Notes: generated from the letters alone by a model not told the origin. DNA of 64,000 nt from Anaspis maculata (GCA_949128115.1 OX421965.1:31677681-31741680), one strand, 5' to 3'; counted from the stretch's first letter, positions 1 through 12,571 are shown. Numbers and translations are program-made.

Positions 1-556
1 ACCTATCTTCAATCCCTGTTCAATTCTAATTCCTGTAGGTGATCCAATTTCTACATGATGCATTATACTCGTTTTGTCACTTACATATACTAAGGTTGGG
101 AAAGAACTATGTACATAAGGCGCTAAAGCTGTAATGCTTTTCTCGAAGATATAATATTCGTCCTATCATAGATACTAAAGAATCTGATTGCGATTCAGGA
201 ACAGGTTTTAATTTTAATAATGAGGGACTTTACGGCTATAAGTGCAAAAAATCTAACACTCCACCTACATTTTTTGCCAAAAATGTGTCACATGGGACAA
301 ACTAAGACCCATAGGAGAGATCTTTGTGCCTTGGACACACTAGATAAGAGTGTGTTGGTGTTAGTATTCAATAAGAGGTACATTGTGATTGTCTTCTGCT
401 CAAATCTTTTCAAGTACAACTCTTATCGACGTATAAATCTGCAAAAACCGCTTATCTCGATCCCTTTCCGTGCATATTCAAACAACTTGCACTTCGAAAT
501 TTCTTGCGGTTTTGATGCCACGAGATCTTAACTGACAAAAGGACAGGATCATAAAT
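1..556. other. no recognisable feature
   Basis: AT-rich sequence. Short open frames occur but carry no family signature; I see nothing supportable here. Confidence 0.5.
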
Positions 557-800
557 TAATAGGGATTGAGGCCAAAATTTGAGTCAAATCGAGTCGGGAA
601 GGGTAATAATCGACTCGCAATGGTCGGAATGTCCAGAAATGGATACCTTGTGTGCCTCTATACGACCACCTGCCGATTTCGGTTTGGCCGCCATTTTGGA
701 AAGAAGGCCTCAATGACCCAAATATCAGCCGAATCGAGTCAGAGGTGGCTTGAATCAACTCGTCATAATCAAAATGTTACGAATTGATACGTCGTGCAAA
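557..800. repeat. degenerate tandem repeat, about 145-bp unit (copy 1)
   Basis: Contains about 1.6 units sharing the words GAGTC-GGG, TCGACTCG-CAATGGTC, ATTGATAC, CTATACGACCA and GCCGCCATTTTGGA with the array at 1486-1775. The second unit starts near 700. No coding signal. Confidence 0.6.
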
Positions 801-1176
801 CGTGCAAAATTTATAAATAGCGCACAGTCGACTCAGATGCTCTACATCAGTGAGACGCTCTCTCATGCAGAAAATCAAACTCTGCAAGGATTTATTCCTA
901 ATCAACATGCCAAATTTCTTCTGCACTGATGAAAATTTTCTGAAACAACTTGTAGTTGGTATGTAGGTATGTACTTTCGACATTTTTTATCGTTGTCACA
1001 GTTTTATACATGCGTGAAATAGGTTTTGCCACTGGGGGAGTCTATGTTTTACAATGGTGGAGCTTTTTATGAAAATAAAATTTATTCTGATTCCGATTCT
1101 GATTTAATTCCTTCGGAAAAATGAATTGATTCTGCTCTCCGGATTACTCACATGTTGGACACACAGAAAGTCCAAG

Positions 1177-1407
1177 GCCCGTATTCTCATAGTCGGATCT
1201 TATATATAAGGTGGTCTTAAGACCATCTTTATCTAGACACAGGCTTGAACCAAGATGGTTTTATGCATATAGTTATCATCTTGTGAACATTTTATAACAT
1301 AATAAAATACCCCTACATCTTCTCAAGGTTGTGTTCGGGAGAAATCAGCGTATCAAAATTGAATAAGGTCGTCTTAAGACATAAGATCTGACTATGAATA
1401 CGGGCCC
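1177..1407. mobile_element. short inverted-repeat element (MITE-like)
   Basis: The left end GGCCCGTATTCTCATAGTC is matched by the inverted right end (CTATGAATACGGGCC, ending at 1406). The arms continue through ATCTTAT and the palindromic GGTCTTAAGACC. The core is about 230 bases of AT-rich DNA with no ORF. A 3-base CAA flanks both ends if the terminus is set at GGCCC; this is too short to be decisive. Confidence 0.7.
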
Positions 1408-1485
1408 AAGAAGTGGTTTTCCCTCGGGTTTTTCACAACCCATATCAAGATGAAAAAAAAATTCTAAATCAGCACTATAATTGAG

Positions 1486-1775
1486 TATTGAGGTCAAAAT
1501 TTAGGTTGGGTAGAGTCGGGGTAGGCTTTAATCGACTTGACATGGTCGAAATGTCCCAGAATTGATACCTTGCAGGCCACTATACGACCAAATTCCAACT
1601 TTCAAAGTTTGGCTGCCATTTTGGAAAAAAGGCCCAAATGGCCAAAATATCGAACGGATCGAGTCAGGGGTGGCTTAAACCAACTCGTTATGGTCAAAAT
1701 GTAGGAATTGATACTTTGCGCGCCACTGTACGACCAATCGCCAATTTTCAAAATTTGGACGCCATTTTGGAAAAA
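1486..1775. repeat. degenerate tandem repeat, about 145-bp unit (copy 2)
   Basis: Two units in tandem: GAATTGATACCTTGC near 1559 and GAATTGATACTTTGC near 1704, 145 bases apart. The units share GACCAA, AATTTGG and GCCATTTTGGAAAAA. Related to 557-800; the MITE at 1177-1407 lies between the two arrays. Confidence 0.65.
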
Positions 1776-3570
1776 GGGGCCTATATAACGGATTCCGTCG
1801 AATTTTTTTTTGGGAACATCGGGCGAAATTTCTTATTATGGTCCCTAGGAACTATGTGCCAAGTTTCATAACTCTACTCAAAAGTGCAGTATCCAAGGGA
1901 TTTTCGTCGCGTACCGTCCCCACTAGTCGCTCAAAGTTCAGCGCAAATAAATACGCAGTTACGATAACAATTAAATTGCGCGCAAATAATAAATTGAAAA
2001 TAACTAAAAGTCGGGCTTATCTGGCAGTTGACAAAAAAAAGGCGGTCACAAATCCTCCAGGTGACAAAAGACGTCCTTCGCAAATTCGTCGTCAATCGAT
2101 TACAATTGCCGATACTCGATGATGGATGACGGGTAGTAAAGCAGGTAGGTGGTATGAAGGAAGAAGACAGCAACAGTTTCCAGGCCTTTCGGCGTTCCTA
2201 TCTCCCTTCACAGCTCCAAGGGTGGCAAAAACCACTTCGAGAATTTTGCAATTTTTGACAATTCCAGCGGCAAAAATCTGCCGGAAAGCTAGGCTGGGGA
2301 ACAACTAGGCCGGAGAACCCTAAAAAATATACATTCTCCATCAATAAATGGACATCCCTCGGCGACTCAGGAGAAAATTGAGAACTGATAACTTTCTCTT
2401 TTTAAAATTGATAAAGGGATCCATAGTACTCAAAATGGAGTTGTATAATATAAAGTATAATTATAATAATTAAATATAATTAGCCGAAACTCGAGTAAAT
2501 GATATAAAAAACAAGTGGAGAAGACTGATTTACTACAACTTTATATTCTCTTTTTAAGTTTGAACGAATAAGCACTAACCTTTCAAAAAGGGTCTCGCCA
2601 ACACACAATAATTTCCGCTAACAACAATAGCGATCACAAAACGGTAGGTATTTGTATTTCCGAAGAAAGGCCTGCAAAGAAAATCAATTTTGACGAGAAA
2701 TGTTGTCAAGAGACAAAACATTTTCACTCACGCTGAATCGACGTATTCAAATCCCAAATTAATTGGACACTCCAAACGATCCCTCCGTCACAACGGCACA
2801 ATTTCGACACAACCAAATTGATTGTTTGGAGTAATGAACTCGGTGAAATTACTTATATCCTCATAAGAGTTGGCACCATGCACATTCGTAATTTCACCTG
2901 ACGCCAGAATGGTAAAAAGTCTTATCTCCCTTTTTGTCTTTTTGTTCAAACCTAAAACTCGCGCGGCAAGAGTACCTATTTACCTACGCCTGCGGACAGC
3001 CATTTCCATCTAGCGGAACCAATTTTAATCAAAATAACAAAATAAAAGAATTTCCGTTGGCGCGACTTTTTGAGTCGTGACAGTGCCCCCAGAGTTGACC
3101 ATCGATTCGAGGGGGGCGGCCACGTCAAAGCAGCGTCGCTGAAACACACCGCCGGATCAGAAAAAAACACTCGCTCGAATCACATGCAAAGATCAATACG
3201 ATAGCATCAGAGTCAATTCGGAATTACAAATTTTTCAAATTTTCCACTTTTGACTTGCATCCTACTCTGAGAAAAATCATAGCTCTTCAGTGAAATGTCC
3301 GATCTTGAACATTTTTGTTTTGATTCAACCACAAAGATGAGGAATTTTGAACATTCCATTTTTTTTTTTGACGGATGTTGAAGAAAAGTATGGAAAGTCA
3401 CTTTTCCGGAAAGAAAACGGTATACTGAAAAATGGTACATCTTCGATTTTCTCAGTTTTTTGATATGTTGCTTTCTGAACTTTTCTAACTTGATAAGTGA
3501 TGGTCGCCAAAATGGACATTGCCCAAAAACCCGCGAAATAAATTTTTAAAGCGAGCCGCGCAAGCGTGTA
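1776..3570. other. no recognisable feature
   Basis: Mixed-composition sequence with short chance ORFs in several frames. No domain, splice pattern or repeat that I could support. Confidence 0.5.
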
Positions 3571-4856
3571 CATGACAACTTGACGCAGGACAACTTGACG
3601 CCAGGAATTTTAAAACGGCCAACTTGACGATAAGACAACTTGACGCCAGGACAACTTGACGCGGAACAACTTGACGCCGGACAACTTGACGCTAGGAATT
3701 TCAAAGTAGCCGATAGCCGACTTAGCGTCGGGACAACTGAACACCAGTAGGAACTATAGGACCTTGAGCATTACATGAAGGCTCAAAGGTGCTTATTACT
3801 AAAGTTACGAAAGCAAGGGAGAAACGCAAGGGGGCCCGATAGACCTTCGAATACCAAACAAAGGCACAGGAGTGCTTACTAAATGTAAATGGAAAAAATG
3901 CAAGAGAGCTCAGCAGGGGCTCAAACACCATTTATTACTGATGACACAATGGGGTCCAGTGGGGCTATGAACAACACATGAAAGCAAAAGGGAGCTTTTT
4001 CGGCATATGAGGACACAAGCGGACCAAGTAGGGATTTGAATACCAGACGAAAACACAAGTGTGCTTTCGATTGCTTGAAAGCTCCCTAAGACACGGAAAA
4101 TTGCAAGGGGGCTCATCGGGACTTCAAAAGACATTGAAGACACAAGGGGGCTCAATAGTGCTTTGGATTACACAAGAAAGCGAAAGGGGCTGACTGGAAT
4201 TCCAAACACGTAAAAAAACATAGGGAGACTCACCAGGTTTCCAAACGGTACTTGAGGTTGAGGACACACGGGGGCACCAAATGTTACACGAAGGCACAAA
4301 GGTGTTTACTAAAGCTTCGAAAGCGACGGAAAAATGTAAAGGGACTCAGCAGGGCCTCAATCGACATTTAAGAAACAAGGGAGCCAGTAGGGCTTTAAGA
4401 ATCAAAGAAGGCACAAAGAGGCTTACTGAATTTCTGGAGGGGCGGAAAATCATGAGGGACTTAAAACAAGAGTAAAACAATTGGGCTCTGAATAAGGGTG
4501 CTTACAACGCCATATGGAGACATAAAGGGTAGATACTACGATTCCGAAAGCAACATAAACACTCAAGCTGCTTGAGCTTCAAAACATAGTAAGACATAAG
4601 AGGGCTCCTCAGAACTCCGAAGACTTCAAGTAAACACAAGAGGTTTATCGGGGCTCCAACTGACAAAGAAGAACTCAAGAACTACAAAATCTGAGAAGAT
4701 AGATTGTGGCTCGATAGAGTTCCAAAAGCAACATGAAGACACAATAAGGGGGCTAGTCAAGGCTTGAAGCGACACATCCAATTGTCCACTCGTCAGGTTG
4801 TCCTGGCGTCAAGTTGTCCCCCGTCAGGATGACCGGTGTCAAGCTGTTCTGCTTCG
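3571..4856. mobile_element. satellite-cored element with inverted tandem-array ends (copy 1a)
   Basis: The left end (3571-3735) is an array of ACAACTTGACGC-type units of 13-16 bases, interrupted by AATTTTAAAACGGCC-type spacers. The interior (about 3740-4780) is a degenerate array of about 40-bp units with core AAGGGGGCTCATCAGGGCTT followed by an A-rich half (ACACATGAAGACAC). The right end (4780-4856) carries the same terminal unit inverted (GCGTCAAGTTGTCC) and closes with GTCAAGCTGTTCTGCTTCG. No ORF of substance. The plan resembles Drosophila Foldback elements, whose terminal inverted repeats are themselves short tandem repeats; that likeness is in architecture only. Confidence 0.7.
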
Positions 4857-6276
4857 ACCAACTTGACGCCGGGACAACTTGACGCCGGACGATTTGCGCC
4901 AGGAATTTTTTAAGAACAGAGTAAGGAAACATTCGAAGAAAATGACAAAACGGGACTCATCGGTAGTCGAAACAACACATAAAGACACAAGGGGGTTCAC
5001 TGGGGCTCCGAATTACTCAGCAGAACACAAATAAGGGCCTCTAGATCTCCAAAACACAAGAAGATATGAGCGGGCTCGCTTAGACTCCCGAAAACCTTGA
5101 GAAAACATCAAAGGGTTCATTGGGGGCTCGAAACGACACAAAAGGGATCAATGGGGGCCAGTAAGGCTCCAAAGTGAAAAATACGATACAAAGGGGCTCG
5201 ATAGTGTTCCGAAACTGCCAAGAAAATACAAAGGGGTCATCGGGGCACAATACGGTACCTAAAGACAGAAGGGGGGCTCCGATTGACACAGCAAGACATA
5301 ATGGGTCCCTAGATCTCCAAAACATGAGAAAAGTGAGCATGACGGGGATCGCGTTTTCCGAAAACCACAGAAAACATGAGGGGGCTCATCGTCAAAATGA
5401 CACATAAAGACACAAAAAGGCCTATTGAAGCTCGGATTGACAAAGCAAGGCATAATGGGGGCGCCCGGGAGAGCGCCATATAGGACTAGAAACACAAGAA
5501 GATACAAGGGAGTTCATCAGGGCCTCACACAACACCACATGAAAGCACGAGGGGGATTATCAGGTTTCGAAACGACAAATACAGACAAAGGGGGTCCGTT
5601 GCGTTTCCGACAAACGTAGCAAGACACAACAAGGGCCGCTAGGATTCCACGACAAAAAAAAAGACAAAATGGAGCTTATTGCGGGGCTAGAAGCGTCACC
5701 ATAGACACATGGCCCAGATTGACCCAGCAAGAAAGAATGGGGGCCGGCAGGGTTCCAAAGCACAAGAAGAAACAAGGGAGCTCGATACAATTTAGAGCTT
5801 TACATGGAAACACAAGAAGGTCATCGAGGGGGTAATCAGGGCTCTTGAAACACTATGGAAAAACAAAGTGGCTCCAGTAAAGTTTCCAAAACAACACGAA
5901 GACACAAGTCGGGGGCTCATCAGGGCTTGAAATGACACATTAAGTCGCATGGGAGCTGTGACTTTGAGTTATACAAACTGAGGTCATTGGGACTCAAAAA
6001 CATAAAACACAAGAAGTAGACATAAGGGGCTTGCTAGTTCCGAAAAACCACAGGAAGACACAAGGGGGCCAGTTGGGGGACAAAAGACACAAACTGGCCA
6101 ACGAGAGTCCCAAAATTATAATAACTCCTAGCGTCAAGTTGTTCTGGCGTCAAGTTGTCCCGCGTCAAGTTGTCCTGGCGTCAAGTTGTCTCGGCGTCAA
6201 GTTGTCCCGCGGCAAGTTGTCCCGCGTCAAGTTGGCCGGCGTCAAGCTGTCCTGTTTCGGCGCAAGCTGATTCGGC
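4857..6276. mobile_element. satellite-cored element with inverted tandem-array ends (copy 1b)
   Basis: Begins at once after copy 1a with the left-type array (CAACTTGACGCC units, 4857-4905). It continues with the same 40-bp satellite interior (about 4915-6115) and ends with at least eight inverted units GCGTCAAGTTGTCC (6128-6259), closing with GTCAAGCTGTCCTGTTTCG. That last motif matches the end of copy 1a, so the two copies stand head to tail. Spacers and units vary freely, which points to an old or error-prone array. Confidence 0.7.
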
Positions 6277-6429
6277 CCTCAGGATTCCAGTAAAATGAGG
6301 CGATTTTTATGCTGGAGTTGGGACTTATTAAGGGTTGTTAAAAAATATGGCAATGGAGAGAATGAAAAAATGAATGAAAAAAACCAAAGTTTCATTTCCA
6401 ACCACCCCGGGAACTATGGTAAAAAATGG

Positions 6430-6815
6430 AGAAGATTAAAGAACATACGCCGCGATCTTTCTCCTGAAACGGTGAGAGAACGGTGAGAGATATGTGAAAA
6501 CTGTAAGGGACAAAGTTGTGAAGAATTCAATAGTCTACAGAGGAGTCCCTGGGGATATATGTCTAACTTCTTTAGTTTAACCGTTAATCGCGGTCAAAGT
6601 TGCGCGCCGGTCCAGTGAAGTATGGAAAAACTGTCCGCGTGACATTTCTCCTTGAATGCTAGAGATATCCGAAAATTGTGAACGACGAAGCTGTAGAAAA
6701 TTGAATGTTTCACTAGAAAACTCTCGAGGCCAATTATTAGGTCTTCGAGTTTAGTACTGAACCACGTTCGAAGTTACGCGACAATCTTGTTAATGAAGTA
6801 GTTCTTTTGGAAAAA
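6430..6815. repeat. degenerate direct repeat, about 175-bp unit, two copies
   Basis: AAAGTTGCGCGCCGG near 6597 and GAAGTTACGCGACAA near 6772 anchor two units. They also share TTTCTCCTGAA/TTTCTCCTTGAA, AGAGATAT-GAAAA-TGT and GAAGTA. Non-coding. Confidence 0.5.
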
Positions 6816-9800
6816 CTTGAAGCTAAGTTTTTAATACAGTGGAGAAGCTAACAAACTCTTTTATTTTGTATTAGTACAACTGAAACTTCTTGCAGGAATA
6901 CAGTAAAAACATCTAATTTTTCAACCACTATAGCTCATTGAAACAAAAATGCAGGCAATAGAATTGTTTGCGTCATTGGACGTTTCCCTTTAGTTTGGCT
7001 TTTCTTTTTTTCTTTTTATGTGTTTTACCTCTGGGTTGCAAGAAATCCGGTCAAGCAATAATGTTTTTCTCCTCTTTTCTTTTTTCAATTTCAGTATCAA
7101 CTCATTCCCAACTCAAATAGCACGTATATTTTGAGAATCACTTTAATTTACCAAATTTACATTTTATAACGGCGTCCGTACGTAACACGGAGTTTCTTGC
7201 ATCAAAGACGTGAACATATTGTTCAGCCTGTATATACAAAACAAATCTATCGTTCCGCGTAGTCTTGAACTTTACGTAGTGAAGAAAACGGTGTTGTGTT
7301 TCCCTTTTGTTTTTCTCCTTGAACACAACCCTAATCTAGCTAGTTATAGGAATACCATCGTGCGGAACATCTCTAACACCCCTGGTCCTGGGTTATCTGT
7401 GGTGTTTTGTTCCGCCTTTAATTTTCAAAATCGCGACAACCGCGTCAACAGAACAATTTCTCTTTTGTCTGAACCGATCCTGATGCACATTGACAAGAAG
7501 CTTGTCAAATCCATCGAAACAAGACCAAAATAACAAAGCTGTTGATGGCCGACTTTTGGTAAATCTGTATCTACCCACCCATTATACGAGTGGTATATTA
7601 TTTATGATGTGTTTCCACCACCTCAATGCCTACGCCCCTGAAACGAAGAGAAAGATCCGGAATAACGATGTAGTAATGACTAATGATAATTCGATACGCA
7701 CCAGGATGATTGTGATGAGGCATTTTCCTCCTTCGGATAGCTCTTCCCGCCCACATTTCTCGATTTGTTTATGTTCATCTCCGAGTTTCTATAATGCCTC
7801 TGCTCTCTGCTCCTTCTTCTATTACTATTTCATACCTACTTCTTCGATTGCTATCAGCTGCGAGGCACCATCAGCCAAACGAAGCTGCACAACACTGAAG
7901 ACGGTGAAAATGGTTAATCATCGTCGGAGGTGTTGGTTATTTATCTACCAGGAGGATGACTTTATCTGATTTTAATAATAATGCTACATGAAGGCGCGCG
8001 AGTGGAAAGCCATCATTATTTATTTCCGGAATTCCGATTGTGATATCATTAGTTTTCACTTCACACGAATGTTTTTCAGTGTCATTCAGCATCCAGTGCG
8101 CTCATCTGTTTTTTTTTTGTAAGATTTCTTCAGAATGCAGATATTCTTCAAGAGAGTTTGCGTGCAAATGTGAGAATCGAGAAATGTGAGAGTTTATACC
8201 ACCGCGTTTTATGCGATTAAAATGTGATTTCCTGTTGAACTTGAACATAACTATGATTCTTGATAGGCATAAAAAAAGTGTAAACGTATAATAGACGTCA
8301 TCGGGACGAGTTTATGGCAGTCATAATTTTCATTTTAATTAAGACACATATTTTACGTTGGTTAATTGGCGATATTTTCGCAAATATTGTGACAAAATAA
8401 TAAAACGAGATGCTATACTATCGCTTTATTGCAAACATTGTCGCTATAGAGAAATCATTTAGGAACAAACGTGTAGCTACTTAGCGCAAAGAGCAAGCTG
8501 AGGAATTTTACTGGTGGAGCTCAAGTACAGATTGTGTGCAGATATACACTGTATTCAAACTTCGCATAGTTTTGCTAGAAAAAATCTGGTGAATGCTACT
8601 GGAATTGAAAGTATGAATACCGAACTTGACCAGCTAAAAAATTCTTATAATCCGGTGAATCTTTACTTTCGGTTGAACAAATTTGAATATTTTTCAAACA
8701 CAAACAACTCATCCTAGATTCTCATGCGGATACCCGGCGTGATGTACATAACTTTCCCGATGAAAGACTTTGATATCGCACAAAATTTACTTTCGCGATG
8801 ATTGAGTGCATTTCGTTGTCGCATACAATGAGGTCGAGAGGTGTGTTTGGGGTGTAATTTGTATAGTAAGGTGGGGTACATGGCAAGTGTACTACTACGA
8901 ACACTACTTAACAGTTTGGACTAGGTGAGAGCAGTTTTAATGAGAGAATTTCCCTCGCGGGCGGAAACTTGCAACATTGCGCCTATATAACCTGTCTGAT
9001 TTTATGCTTGCTTCGTGGGTTTCTGATGGTTTCTGCATGTTCTGCATTTCTGCGTGGTGCTCTGGTCTCATTACTCGTCAAGTTTTAGGTTGGAGGTTTG
9101 GGTGTCTATTTTTCATGTCGAGTCCACAGCGCCCAGCTTAGAGATGTAGCGAATCCTACTCGATATAAGTACGTACAGTAGATGTGTTGCAATAGGCAAT
9201 CACTTCGAAACGTTTTCTTTCTTGCAGTACCTACCTACTTGAACTTAATTGTACATACTTAGAACAAAAGCATACGGTAAGTAGTACCAAAAAAATCTGC
9301 GTACAACTAAGTAGATACATGTAGTACTAAATGACGAAAAGAACATGACTGACGATGACGATCTAAACAAGGGAGCGAGTAATGACACACGGCATGAGCA
9401 TGAGTCATGATTATGTTACAGGCGATTTACATTTTCAAAAAACGTCACTTGCGCTGCGGTCCGCGGTAGATCTCAGAACTGTTCCGTGCAGGACCTTTAT
9501 GAGAGGCAACAGAGGAGAGGCATCCGTACGGAATGATCCGTACCTACTGAGCGATTTAGTAGGTCTAGTAGACACAAGTAGATACCTACAATACCTACAT
9601 AACTGACCAAATTGACAGCTTGACATTTGCATTCTATCTGAATCGTGGCAAAGAAATTGTCGGCTGAATGTTCAAAAGTTGGGAACTATGAATTGTAGCC
9701 GAAGGGCCGGTGTTCCTGTCGCCTGATGATGTTTCAGTAAGATATTTGGCAAATAAACGTTGCGCTCTGCGCTCTGCGCAGCATTTCCTACTGGAGAAAA

Positions 9801-10278
9801 GGTGCGCACCGACTGCCCTGACTTTGCGCATGGACCAATAGCAGGGCTTCCTGCCGAGTTTCTATGGCAACGGGAGCAACAAGTGCGCACTCTTCTTCCC
9901 AGTAGAAAACGCTATTACTCAGAACTCATATACCTACCTAATACATATGTGAAACTGAAAAGATACTTGGACCTGGCAGAAACAACAGGAAGGTGGATCG
10001 CCTATTGTATAGTCAGATCACGGAAATTCAAAATTGATGCTTGACTACCCCCTCACCGAACAGAATGACAAACGCTGTCACCTGATACCTAATAACTTTG
10101 GAGTGCTTTGGTGAGTTTTTTTTTAGTCAAAATATAACATCTGAAAAAACATATTATGGAAGTCCAATGTACTACACGAAGTTATACCAAGTTCAAAACG
10201 TTAGTGATCTTCCAGTTTTGGATTAGATGCCTGAATATTATCTTGTCATTTTATGTCTGGTTCGGTGAACGGCTTATA
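6816..10278. other. no recognisable feature
   Basis: AT-rich sequence. A 159-codon frame at 7490-7969 has skewed, low-complexity composition, no known motif and no splice context, so I do not call it a gene. Several GTAGGTA-type words occur at 9160-9330. Confidence 0.5.
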
Positions 10279-10489
10279 GGGAAGAGATGGGGAATACCGA
10301 CCACTTAAGGGAAATTGATGGCAATAAGCGACAGAAATCGGTTTCCACTTCTTTTTTGATTTCAATGCATGACATGAACTTATATGAACATATTTCAGAA
10401 ATCATATTTCAAAAAATTATTCAACATTTTGCGTAAAAAAAACTGAAGAAATAGTGCGTTGATCGGTATTGTCCACCATGTGTGGCCAA

Positions 10490-10622
10490 TACCGATTTGT
10501 ATTCTGAACAACAGAAAGTGGTTTACAAGGTGCAAAAATCGCAAGTATGGTTTGTCGGGCTTGCTATATCCGGTACATGCTTTATGAGCCCAGTTTTCAC
10601 AATATACACACCGATACCACAC
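10490..10622 (-). pseudogene. transposase C-terminal zinc-finger fragment (pogo/DDE_1 type), frameshifted
   Basis: The - strand reads WYRCVYCENWAHKACTGYS. Then, after a one-base shift, it reads NHTCDFC. The order C-x2-C, W-A-H-x3-C, C-x2-C is the PHD-like zinc-binding tail found at the C-terminus of many arthropod pogo/Tigger-type transposases, which typically read W-I-x-C-x2-C-x2-W-A-H. No catalytic DDE residues are present, so this is a decayed 3' end. It lies inside the TA-flanked element 10279-11187, which fits that origin. A host PHD finger is less likely, because there is no exon context and the frame is broken. Confidence 0.6.
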
Positions 10623-10646
10623 CTCGCCACTTTGGCCAGACTCATT

Positions 10647-10782
10647 AGGTCTATTTCTTTGTCCTGCTCTAACTTACTCTGGAGCACTTAGAGCAGAAAA
10701 TAGAGCTGTCTGATTGGTCGTTGCTAGGCAACGTCTGCTTCGGCCTCCGGAGTAAGTTAGAGCAGGACAAAAAAACAGACCC
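10647..10782. mobile_element. 136-bp MITE nested in the pogo-like remnant
   Basis: The terminal inverted repeat GGTCTATTTCTTTGTCCTGC on the left is matched on the right by GCAGGACAAAAAAACAGACC, and the arms continue through CTCTAACTTACTC. A 3-base ATT flanks both ends. A perfect GTTGCTAGGCAAC palindrome sits in the core. Non-coding. Confidence 0.75.
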
Positions 10783-11529
10783 ATTGCAAATCGCACACAT
10801 TTCATCTTGATCGGTATTGCCATTTTGATGTGACATTGAGAATTAATTGTGAATAAATTCTAGGTTATCATTTGAAACAATCAGATAGCAGGATCTAGCA
10901 CCTGAAGTATGACACTACAAAGAGAAATTTATAGCACAAATATGAATACCGATTTGGTAGTACTAACGTGCAGCTCAATGTCGATACGTGGAATTGTGAC
11001 GGTCGCGGATAGTTGCGTCCTGTTGTCGAAACTTTGTTTTGTCAAAAAAATGGCTGATACTTATTGACAGCGCCTATAGTGACCTAAGACAGATGACAGC
11101 GCCAACATCGATTTTTAAAACCACCAGGGAGTTGCTAAAACTACCTGATCGGTATTGCCTCCTGATCGGTAATGGCCATCTCTCCCCTAATATTGGTTCT
11201 AGAGCTTTCAAGTAGTGTCGAGCAATGACGCAACGTGATCTCCGAATCAATGCAAATTTTTCACGCACGCATTAAAAATGTTCACCTGAATTCTGTTCGC
11301 AATACTTATTTTGTTCGAACACTTCTATGCACTTCAGCATTGCTAGATCTTTCACTTTAATCCTTCTCTCTGCATCAGTATTTCCGGAATGTTTTTAATT
11401 CCATTTTCTCCAAAGCATGCTGTTGATTGTTGAGTGTTGAATTTTTGAATCCATAGAATAGCGCCGGGAACCAAATTATCGAATCATCTTCGATCTTCGC
11501 TGGGACAGTATAGAAAAAACCCATCTATG

Positions 11530-11592
11530 CATGGTTTCAATGTGCAAAGTACTTGGGAATATTATAGCAGCACTTTGCACATTGAAACCATG
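11530..11592. ncRNA. perfect 21-bp stem-loop, miRNA-precursor-like or micro-MITE
   Basis: The arm CATGGTTTCAATGTGCAAAG (11530-11549, plus one base) is followed by a 21-base loop and then the exact inverse ending at 11592. A 63-base hairpin with a fully paired 21-bp stem could be a small-RNA precursor. Real animal pre-miRNAs usually have bulges and a longer lower stem, so a tiny inverted-repeat element is just as likely. I do not recognise the arm as a known miRNA. Confidence 0.3.
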
Positions 11593-12021
11593 GATTCAGC
11601 TCGAATCTTCAGATCATCTTCATCCTGCAAATGACGAAAATATTAATCAGGTAAACCTATGTATGTTATGAAATTCCAAATGATTGGTATCTTTGGCATG
11701 CATGAAAGTGTGTAGCGTAGCTAGATCTGGTGAGGTTTGTTTCTGAACCCATTAGTTCCTATTCTCTCAAGGTTAAGGTAAATTTTTGGGAATGTTTATA
11801 TGAATCTTTGTTTTCAAGTGTTGTTTGACTATTTCATCCAGTTCGCGTGATCAAGTTTATCTTTTGGATCATCTCATTTGGAGTGAAAGATAATTTATGA
11901 AAGTTCCAACATAAACCTCTGCTTCCAGGGCCCAGACGCTCTGTTTTAATGCTCCCTTAGAAACGGGGAAGAGAAGGTACGCGTATGGCTTAGTCAAATG
12001 AAATTTTTTCCATTGTTGAAT

Positions 12022-12123
12022 GAAGGATATGAAGATTGGTGGAGTGAAACACATGGACCAACAAAATGGCCTCCAAGATCACCAGATATGACTCCTCTTG
12101 ATTTTTTTGTTGGCTTTCTCTGA
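12022..12123 (+). pseudogene. mariner-type transposase fragment with SPD motif
   Basis: A 33-codon frame ending in TGA reads GPTKWPPRSPDMTPLDFF and then VGFL. W-P-x-R-S-P-D-L/M-T-P-L-D-F-F is the hallmark block around the third catalytic aspartate of mariner-like and related IS630/Tc1 transposases. The upstream DDE residues and the downstream W-G-Y-L-K continuation are missing (VGFL then stop). No inverted ends were identified around it. It is a dead scrap rather than a working gene. Confidence 0.75.
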
Positions 12124-12394
12124 AAATGCCTAATTTATTGAATTGCTCAACAATCAATTTGGATCATGTCAAGTTTTGAGGATGTGTCAGTTGTGCCTGT
12201 AACAAAAAACCGCTTGAAAAACTCTTTAAATTGATACGATTTTGGTTTTGTGATTAGTCAGTATCAACAAAGTTAACATCAAGCTACAATGACTTCTGTG
12301 TCGCAAAAATTATACCTTGTTCATGCATAATAAAGTTGCTACGAGTTGAGGGGGGAAAAAACCGGACGGTAGATACTTATTTTTTTCATATAGG

Positions 12395-12563
12395 TATTTT
12401 TTTTTAATCGACTCAAATAACGAGGCGACATCCAGCTATTAGCTGCTCTACCGTGCAACCTTGGGGACAGCACAAAATATCCATAGATGTAGCGGAATTC
12501 GAACCCACGCAGCGCAGCACGAGTGGGTCAGCTTGCCATCACCTTTACCACTCGGCCACGACT
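12395..12563 (-). mobile_element. tRNA-derived SINE (or tRNA-Ser-like pseudogene)
   Basis: On the - strand the head reads GTCGTGGCCGAGTGGTAAAG (A box, tRNA-Ser-like). About 40 bases later it reads GTGGGTTCGAATTCCGC (a perfect B-box core GGTTCGAATTC). A roughly 90-base non-tRNA body follows and ends in an A-rich run (ATTAAAAAAAAATACC) near 12400. A and B boxes plus a tail is the plan of a tRNA-derived SINE. The acceptor stem does not close and no CCA or intact cloverleaf is evident, so a functional tRNA is unlikely. Confidence 0.6.
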
Positions 12564-12571
12564 GCTCCATG

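Larger units (their letters stand above)
10279..11187 (-). mobile_element. pogo/Tc1-like DNA transposon remnant
   Basis: The ends are imperfect inverted repeats (GGGAAGAGATGGGGAATACC on the left; inverted GGGGAGAGATGGCCATTACC on the right). TA flanks both sides (10277-10278 and 11188-11189), as expected for Tc1/mariner/pogo integration. The interior repeats the word ATCGGTATTG or its complement many times. It carries a transposase tail fragment on the - strand and a nested 136-bp MITE. Most of the transposase is missing. Confidence 0.6.

Noticed and set aside
7490..7969. 159-codon open frame on the + strand
   Set aside because: No recognisable domain, biased composition and no splice or start context. 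Long chance frames are expected in 64 kb.
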